The notes under the pieces: model-generated
Databases searched by the model: none
What the model saw: the letters and a program-made list of their open reading frames with translations, nothing else
Told to the model about the DNA's origin: nothing
Program-made: the position numbers and the translations under genes
Shown: positions 57,236 to 64,000 of the stretch, in pieces
Position numbering within the stretch: the stretch's first letter is position 1
Layout: each line of letters begins with the position of its first letter
Assembly: GCF_000521805.1 (NCBI RefSeq)
Contig: NZ_JAMB01000003.1
Span: 124,001 to 188,000, forward strand
Direction: 5' to 3'
Source of the DNA: Marinomonas ushuaiensis DSM 15871
Lineage (GTDB): Bacteria; Pseudomonadota; Gammaproteobacteria; Pseudomonadales; Marinomonadaceae
DNA length: 64,000 bases

Positions 57236-58043
57236 AAGAAGGCTCTTCTACGTAAGGTAAAAAATGAGGCCCTAACTTGCAGACCGGAATATTAAAAATG
57301 TCAGGATATTGAGCATCAACAAAGTATAAACCATCGGATGGCGCAGTAATCCCACCTTTACAACGATCTTTCGCATCTAAAACTTCTTTTGACCAAGAAA
57401 CCGTTTTCTCACCTGCACCTATACTCATTAGAACACCGGCAAAATTTCGAATCATATGATGTAAAAATGCATTCGCTCTGACATCCAACACAATGTATTG
57501 ACCTAATTGCTGAACATCAAAATGCAGGATAGTACGAATGGGGGTATTAGCCTGACAGCCAATGGCACGAAAAGAAGAGAAGTCATGAGTACCAACAAAT
57601 ACTTTGGCTGCCTCTTTCATAACTTCAGCATCAAGTTTTTTATAAGTCCAAGTTACGCCTTTCGCCAATATGGCTGGGCGTAATTCAGACTGATAAATGA
57701 CATAGCGATAACGACGACTTAACGCACTAAAACGTGCATGAAAGTTTTCTGAAACATGACGAGCCGCCACTACGGAAATATCGACAGGAAGATAGGTATT
57801 AACCCCTAACGTCCACGCTCTCTCACTACGCTCAACATTGGTTTCAAAATGAACCACTTGCGCACTGGCATGGACACCAGAGTCTGTTCGACCAGCACAA
57901 ATCACCTTAACAGGATGATTTGCAATCACGGCCAATGCTTTTTCTAAATTTTCTTGAACACTCGGAACACCAAACTTTTGTGCTTGCCAGCCCTTGTATG
58001 CAGAGCCGTTATATTCAACAACCAGTACAACTTTTTTAGTCAC
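57219..58043 (-). CDS. truA: tRNA pseudouridine(38-40) synthase TruA
   Basis: Makes pseudouridine at positions 38-40 in the anticodon arm of many tRNAs. The 274-residue protein has the catalytic aspartate D54 in CAGRTDSGVHAS, plus the RRYRYVIY and FLHHMIRNFAG motifs. Length is normal. Overlaps fimV by eight bases at its start and trpF by 17 at its end. Confidence 0.96.
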   Translation of the reverse strand: MTKKVVLVVEYNGSAYKGWQAQKFGVPSVQENLEKALAVIANHPVKVICAGRTDSGVHASAQVVHFETNVERSERAWTLGVNTYLPVDISVVAARHVSENFHARFSALSRRYRYVIYQSELRPAILAKGVTWTYKKLDAEVMKEAAKVFVGTHDFSSFRAIGCQANTPIRTILHFDVQQLGQYIVLDVRANAFLHHMIRNFAGVLMSIGAGEKTVSWSKEVLDAKDRCKGGITAPSDGLYFVDAQYPDIFNIPVCKLGPHFLPYVEEPSYDLSS

Positions 58044-60237
58044 TTGGGAACATTCGCTCTATCATATTCTGGGCTTCAGAAATTTGTTTTTCATTACCTG
58101 ATTCAACAACATCTTCCAAGATAACTCGGGCACCTTCTTCATCCCCCATATCCATATAAGCTCTTGCTAAATCTAACTTAGTTGCCACTTCATCACCACT
58201 ACCATCAAAGAAATCGAATTCTTCCTCTTCGTCACTTTCTTCTTCATCTGCAGCGGCTTCCGCCTCGCCAAATGCAGGAACTTCAAATTCACTTTCGTTT
58301 TCTTGTGCTTCAGCAAGGGTTTCTTCAATGGTACTTGCGATAGAATCATTAGACATACCATTGAAAATGGCTGACTCATCGACATCTTCCTGATCAACAT
58401 CATTCAACAAACTAGAAACAAAAGACTCTTCTTCTCTTTCTGCTTCAGAACTTACATCTAATTCTGGCTCGCTATTTTCCACATCAACAACGTCTGGCGT
58501 CATTGTTGGAATATCGTCCTCAACAAACCCCTCTAATTCATCATCAGAGTCTAAATTAATTTCTGGCTCAGGAAGATCATCGGTTTCATCAAAAGAAGAA
58601 AAATCTTCCTCTAAATCTATCTCGTCTTCAACAGCACTTTCTAATTCTGTTTCAGGGTCTTCCGAAAAGTCCATATCATCAACAGGATCAAGTTCATCCA
58701 TTGATGCAATACCAGAGTCAAAAGAATCATAATGTTCCATATCATCTGGGTCATCATCAGTATCAAAATCAAATGCGAAAGGATCTTCTTCTTGAAGCTC
58801 TTCTTTTACCTGATCATCTTGCGCATAATTCATTGACGCCACTGTTGCGGCTGCAGCCGAAGATGAAAGATCAAACTCATTCTTTTTTAGTGACTCGTCT
58901 CCCTGATTTTTTCCAGATCGACGCATCACCAAACCAATTAAAAAGCCCAACAGAAGAATAACCACAGCACCCATAGAAACAATAATTGGATTACCGAATA
59001 TTTTATTAACTAAAGAGTCGGCTTCGACCTGTTCTTTTTCTCTGCGGATTTGATCTGCTTCCAAAAGTTGATCGACAGTATTTTTTTGCTCTTGAAGTGT
59101 TTGTTGAGCATTAACAAACTGCTGCTGTAAATCTGCCAGCTGTTCATCTTTCAAACTAATTAATCTTTCGAGCGTTTCGAGCTGTTTATTCAAATCACCC
59201 AATTGCACTGAAAGCTCTGCTTTTTCACGCTGTTCTTTATCAAGCAGCTCTTGCGAAGCAGATAGCTCTGTTTGCAAATCATTTAGGCCGGCACGGCTAT
59301 TTTCACCAGCATTGGAGCTCGCACTATTTTCAGGTAAAGAACTTTGACCAGAAGACAAAGTTAATTTATCTGCACCAGCACTTGGCGTACTTTCGGCATC
59401 TTTTGCTTTTGCTTGCGTATTTAACTGTGCCTTTTCAACACTAGATTGCCCTTTAGACGCTTTAAGCGCCATCCAAGCATCATGCTGACGCTTAAACTCT
59501 TCTTCTGAGGTTGTTTTATTGAAAAGTGCAATTTGATCTTGAGTTGGTAAACGTAAAACTGCACCTTCTTTTAAAAGGTTGATATTATCCGAATAAAACG
59601 CCTCTTTGTTAAGCGCTTGAATTGCCATCATTGTTTGATAAATTGTCAATTGATTTGTCGGGCGATTTTGCCCCGCAATAGACCACAGTGTATTGCCCTT
59701 TACAACATTTGCTTGTCCATTTACTGGCATAGCCTCAGCAGACGATGTTGCTTGACTAAAAACAGAACCAGTTGAATCTGGAAGCGTTGAGGCAGACGAA
59801 GATACTGGTGCAGATTGCACTACTTCTTTTTGAGATTTTTCAACCAATGCGGATTGATTAAGCGGTGCTTGATACTCTCTAACCACTTGGCCACTTGGCC
59901 AGCGTGCAGCTAAAATAAAATGCAACTCATCAGCTACCAATGGTTCATTAGAGGAGACAGCAACAACGAGCTCACCATTCTCATTAGTCACATTAAATCG
60001 GAGCTGCGATAACACTCTTGTTGGCGCTAAACCCGCTTGACGAAATTCACTCTCACTGCCCAAGCGAATTAATATATCGTCCGTTGTTAATGTGCCTACG
60101 TCAGATATTTCTATCTTACCACGATAAGGCTCATCCAAATTTGATTGAGAGGTTAACTCACCCAGTTCCAATGCGTAACTGCTGGACACATATAGAGCAC
60201 CTGACACAGCAATACTAATGAGGGTTTTTCTGAGCAT
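58036..60237 (-). CDS. fimV: Polar hub protein FimV
   Basis: An inner-membrane, peptidoglycan-binding organiser of the cell pole, needed for type IV pili and polar signalling in Pseudomonas and Vibrio. The 733-residue protein has a signal peptide, the FimV N-terminal domain (LELGELTSQSNLDEPYRGKI), a LysM-like region (GNTLWSIAGQNRP), a coiled coil, one membrane helix (IIVSMGAVVILLLGFLIG), a highly acidic cytoplasmic stretch of about 200 residues, and the C-terminal TPR-type KLDLARAYMDMGDEEGA motif. The ATG at 60237, with AAAGGGAAG upstream, starts a clean signal peptide and is preferred over the longer frame to 60282. Confidence 0.93.
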   Translation of the reverse strand: MLRKTLISIAVSGALYVSSSYALELGELTSQSNLDEPYRGKIEISDVGTLTTDDILIRLGSESEFRQAGLAPTRVLSQLRFNVTNENGELVVAVSSNEPLVADELHFILAARWPSGQVVREYQAPLNQSALVEKSQKEVVQSAPVSSSASTLPDSTGSVFSQATSSAEAMPVNGQANVVKGNTLWSIAGQNRPTNQLTIYQTMMAIQALNKEAFYSDNINLLKEGAVLRLPTQDQIALFNKTTSEEEFKRQHDAWMALKASKGQSSVEKAQLNTQAKAKDAESTPSAGADKLTLSSGQSSLPENSASSNAGENSRAGLNDLQTELSASQELLDKEQREKAELSVQLGDLNKQLETLERLISLKDEQLADLQQQFVNAQQTLQEQKNTVDQLLEADQIRREKEQVEADSLVNKIFGNPIIVSMGAVVILLLGFLIGLVMRRSGKNQGDESLKKNEFDLSSSAAAATVASMNYAQDDQVKEELQEEDPFAFDFDTDDDPDDMEHYDSFDSGIASMDELDPVDDMDFSEDPETELESAVEDEIDLEEDFSSFDETDDLPEPEINLDSDDELEGFVEDDIPTMTPDVVDVENSEPELDVSSEAEREEESFVSSLLNDVDQEDVDESAIFNGMSNDSIASTIEETLAEAQENESEFEVPAFGEAEAAADEEESDEEEEFDFFDGSGDEVATKLDLARAYMDMGDEEGARVILEDVVESGNEKQISEAQNMIERMFPSD

Positions 60238-60478
60238 AATCTTCCCTTTATTTACAAAATATGGACGCGAATATATGGACAAGTATCTTACACAGGTGAG
60301 GATTTATCAATAGCTTTAGAATCAATGGTTTGCAGTTAGAGCAAGAGATTCAAAAAAAGTGCTTCCTAAAGCCAAAACAGCTCAAAAAACAAACAAATCA
60401 TAAATCAACCAAACCCTATCTAGATTAAAAAATCTGCAGAAAATAGTTTTAAGAATACATACCACAAACCAAAAACCA

Positions 60479-60513
60479 TAAAAAAAGCCCCACTAATAAA
60501 TAGCGGGGCTTTC
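60479..60513 (-). terminator. Terminator of groESL
   Basis: On the minus strand the stem AAAGCCCC / GGGGCTTT with a 13-base loop is followed by TTTTTT. It lies about 25 bases after the groL stop. The rest of the 300-base gap to fimV shows no gene and should hold the fimV promoter. Confidence 0.87.
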
Positions 60514-60537
60514 CTAGTAACAAGGGTTACAGGTGCA

Positions 60538-62187
<1,650 letters not shown>

Positions 62188-62257
62188 TTATACCCTTAAT
62201 AACTGTTTTAAATGCTACAAATCGAATATGAACGGTAAGTATGAATAACTATGACGC

Positions 62258-62548
62258 TTAGGCTTCAACAACACCGTAAATTTCGTCTTCTTTCATAATA
62301 AGCAATTCTTCACCATTGATTTTTACTGTCTGACCTGAGTATTGGCCAAACAACACAGTATCACCAACATTAACAGCCAATGCTTGTACATCGCCATTAG
62401 ATTGAATACGACCAGTACCTATAGCCAAAACCTCGCCTTGCGTAGGTTTTTCTGTAGCAGATCCAGATAATATGATACCGGATGCGGTTGTGGTCTCTTC
62501 TTCTTTACGGCGAACAACGACACGATCGTGCAAAGGACGAATATTCAT
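62258..62548 (-). CDS. groS: Co-chaperonin GroES
   Basis: The heptameric lid of GroEL. The 96-residue protein begins [18 protein letters not shown], with the mobile loop [17 protein letters not shown], and ends [11 protein letters not shown]. The ATG at 62548 is used; a TTG one codon earlier is ignored. A GGAG site lies about ten bases upstream. It is expressed from an upstream promoter with sigma-70 and sigma-32 features. Confidence 0.98.
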   Translation of the reverse strand: MNIRPLHDRVVVRRKEEETTTASGIILSGSATEKPTQGEVLAIGTGRIQSNGDVQALAVNVGDTVLFGQYSGQTVKINGEELLIMKEDEIYGVVEA

Positions 62549-62575
62549 CAATCATTTTCTCCAATTCAAACAATA

Positions 62576-62590
62576 CCAGGAGTCCCCTGG
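62576..62590 (-). other. Hairpin 1 in the groES 5' leader
   Basis: CCAGG-GGACT-CCTGG forms a five-base G+C-rich stem between the promoter and the ribosome site of groS. It could influence mRNA stability or heat-dependent translation. Confidence 0.5.
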
Positions 62591-62602
62591 CAGGATTAAA
62601 AC

Positions 62603-62619
62603 CTTGCGACATACGCAAG
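62603..62619 (-). other. Hairpin 2 in the groES 5' leader
   Basis: CTTGCG-TATGT-CGCAAG forms a six-base stem within the groES leader, about 12 bases upstream of hairpin 1. It does not match a CIRCE element. Confidence 0.5.
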
Positions 62620-62636
62620 AATCTCTATTGAGCTTT

Positions 62637-62665
62637 TATATACGGCTAGTAATTTATATTTCAAC
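62637..62665 (-). promoter_or_regulatory. groESL promoter with overlapping sigma-32 and sigma-70 elements
   Basis: On the minus strand GTTGAAA, a 13-base spacer and CCGTATAT fit the sigma-32 consensus CTTGAAA-N13-CCCCATNT at most positions. The same region reads TTGAAA-N16-TATATA for sigma-70. Heat induction with basal expression is expected. Located about 90 bases before the groS start. Confidence 0.65.
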
Positions 62666-62674
62666 CCAAAAAGT

Positions 62675-63145
62675 TTATTTTTTATCTATTAAATCATTTT
62701 CTTCATTTACATATTCACCTTCAATGATTTCTCCACTCTCTTGCGAGGTGTAATTCTTTCCACCACGCCATTGAGAACCTCGAGCCATCATTGAACTGAT
62801 AAACTTAACAATTAAACCTGCAGCAAATAACTTTCTTAGTGGCGGCACTAATAACAAAGCACCAATAGCATCTGTTACAAAGCCTGGAATTAACAAACAC
62901 AAGCCTGCAAACATCAACATCAAACCTTCAGCCACTTCTGATGCCGGTAATTCACCACGGCTCATTTTTTCTTGGGCCTTCAATGACGTCTCTAAACCTT
63001 GCTTACGAATAAGCGTCACACCCACGATGGCGGTAAGAAATACCAAACCAACAGTTGCTAGTGCACCTATTTCACTGCCGACTTGAATCAAGACAGTCAT
63101 CTCAACGATGGGTATTAAAATAAAAAGTAAAAGAGCGAACCTCAT
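62675..63145 (-). CDS. fxsA: FxsA family membrane protein
   Basis: An inner-membrane protein whose E. coli relative reduces F-plasmid exclusion of phage T7. The 156-residue protein has hydrophobic segments at about 1-20, 24-45 and 70-100, the conserved IPIVEMTVLIQVG start, GLIPGFVTDAIG-type loop (LLIPGFVTDAIG), and a hydrophilic tail. The ATG at 63145 with AGAAGG upstream is used; the longer frame is rejected. It lies upstream of groESL, as in E. coli. Confidence 0.9.
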   Translation of the reverse strand: MRFALLLFILIPIVEMTVLIQVGSEIGALATVGLVFLTAIVGVTLIRKQGLETSLKAQEKMSRGELPASEVAEGLMLMFAGLCLLIPGFVTDAIGALLLVPPLRKLFAAGLIVKFISSMMARGSQWRGGKNYTSQESGEIIEGEYVNEENDLIDKK

Positions 63146-63194
63146 AATAACCTTCTTTTGTTTTATACTTGAATTCAACTAATGATATCTATCT

Positions 63195-63524
63195 ATGGGC
63201 GAGCCAGTGACTAATCAAGCGATGGACCACTTTAAATCTCAAGTACTCCTTATTTTAAACGAAATCCCAGCAGGTGAATGCATCGCTTATGGCGAACTCG
63301 CTAAACTAGCAGGCTTCCCTGGCTATGCACGGCAAGTTGGGCGCTTAATGAAAATATTACCCAAAGACACTAAATTACCCTGGCACAGAGTTATTAATTC
63401 ACAACGAAGAATCAGCTTCGCAGAAAACACAGACGCCTATCTCAGACAAAAAGCAAAATTAGAACAAGAAGGATGGACAATCGTTGGCAACAAACTGACT
63501 GTGAATGAACTATTCAATAGATAG
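63195..63524 (+). CDS. Alkyltransferase-like protein (ATL)
   Basis: A DNA-binding protein that recognises O6-alkylguanine and flags it for nucleotide excision repair. The 109-residue protein resembles the C-terminal domain of O6-methylguanine methyltransferase, but the active-site PCHRV is PWHRV (W63), so it cannot accept alkyl groups; this Cys-to-Trp change defines ATLs. The helix-turn-helix part AYGELAKLAGFPGYARQVGR, including the flipping arginine, is intact. The start used is the first ATG, with no strong ribosome site; a later ATG at codon 10 is possible. Confidence 0.9.
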   Translation: MGEPVTNQAMDHFKSQVLLILNEIPAGECIAYGELAKLAGFPGYARQVGRLMKILPKDTKLPWHRVINSQRRISFAENTDAYLRQKAKLEQEGWTIVGNKLTVNELFNR

Positions 63525-63604
63525 CTAACGCTATGAAATTACTTTCAAATTAAATTCTAAAGAGTCGCAGGCAAATAATTACCCGCGCCCCCTTACAAAA
63601 CAGC

Positions 63605-64000
63605 TTAGTCCCTAAAATTAGTAAACTGAACTGGCTGCGCAAGTTCTGCGCCACGCAATAACGCCATAACTTGTTGCAGCTCGTCACGCTTTTTACCCGT
63701 GACACGAAGTTGGTCACCTTGAATTTGCGCCTGAACCTTGATTTTGCTCTCTTTGATTATCTTCACAATTTTTTTAGCCTCGTCTGTTTCAAGGCCTTCT
63801 TTCATTTTAACCGCTTGTGACGCTCGCATATTTCCTTTCACAACAGATTCTTTTTCTAAACTTTTCAAATCAATACCACGGTTAACCAATTTTTGATTTA
63901 AAATATCAGACATCTGGCGAAGTTGAGGTTCTGCCTCGGCTTCCATTACAACATTGGTCTTATCTTTAATTTCGTAACTTGCTTTTACGCCCTTAAAGTC
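63605..64000 (-). CDS. yajQ: YajQ family cyclic-di-GMP/nucleotide-binding protein (partial)
   Basis: YajQ proteins bind nucleotides; a Xanthomonas relative binds cyclic di-GMP and acts with a transcription factor. The visible 131 residues cover most of the protein, ending KVQAQIQGDQLRVTGKKRD, then ELAQPVQFTNFRD, the typical family ending. The frame is open to the window edge (upstream codons read DFKGVKASYEIKDK), so about 28 N-terminal residues lie to the right. An internal ATG at 63946 is not the true start. Confidence 0.92.
   Translation of the reverse strand, partial: DFKGVKASYEIKDKTNVVMEAEAEPQLRQMSDILNQKLVNRGIDLKSLEKESVVKGNMRASQAVKMKEGLETDEAKKIVKIIKESKIKVQAQIQGDQLRVTGKKRDELQQVMALLRGAELAQPVQFTNFRD

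Overview
The window looks like housekeeping chromosome of a marine gammaproteobacterium, most likely a Marinomonas-type Oceanospirillaceae member. The DNA is A+T-rich by eye and almost fully coding. The protein sequences and gene order resemble Pseudomonas and Oceanospirillales: plsX-rpmF-yceD, gpsA-DUF4389-sixA, lexA next to topA through two small conserved genes, minCDE, and fimV-truA-trpF-trpB-trpA-accD-folC-dedD-cvpA-purF. The genus is an inference; no rRNA or tRNA gene was seen.

Layout. 1-1675: fatty-acid/phospholipid and ribosome genes (plsX partial, rpmF, yceD), with a Maf/YceF nucleotide pyrophosphatase divergent. 1683-6137: a minus-strand run of patatin phospholipase, DUF4892 protein, alpha/beta hydrolase, SixA phosphatase, DUF4389 membrane protein and GpsA. 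6181-7601: SelO, split in two frames by an apparent one-base deletion. 7630-15409: DEAD-box helicase, DinG, LexA (divergent from DinG across two SOS boxes), two small conserved genes and TopA. 15601-20425: two unknown membrane-anchored proteins, a universal stress protein, NfuA, and siroheme sulfite reductase with its DUF934 partner. 20551-26128: SH3-domain membrane protein, a stand-alone EF-G2, an aldo/keto reductase and a di-haem peroxidase with a possible Fur box. 26327-28182: minC-minD-minE. 28491-34490: SbcCD nuclease and a ferredoxin-like protein. 34667-37927: glyoxalase I, PepD dipeptidase and a secreted lipase. 37953-45007: ABC-F ATPase Uup followed by DUF2760 and two divergent Hsp70 genes. 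45271-49565: an RND efflux pair. 49654-60237: the fimV to purF supra-operon. 60538-64000: GroEL/GroES, FxsA, an alkyltransferase-like protein and YajQ (partial).

How the genes fit together. Most of the window is core metabolism and genome upkeep: envelope lipid synthesis (plsX, accD, gpsA), tryptophan, purine and folate synthesis, sulfur assimilation, Fe-S biogenesis, cell division (min, SPOR protein, FimV polar hub), DNA repair under SOS control (lexA, dinG) and proteostasis (groESL). No prophage, insertion sequence, CRISPR array or defence island was recognised. The least understood unit is the tightly packed DUF2760-Hsp70-Hsp70 cassette 33 bases downstream of uup. Its two Hsp70 proteins carry unusual C-terminal regions, and no DnaJ or GrpE partner is nearby; this is the best candidate for an undescribed system. 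Other points worth following are the broken selO, the ferredoxin-like protein with a shortened cluster loop, the RND pump without an outer-membrane partner, and several strong RNA hairpins at gene ends.
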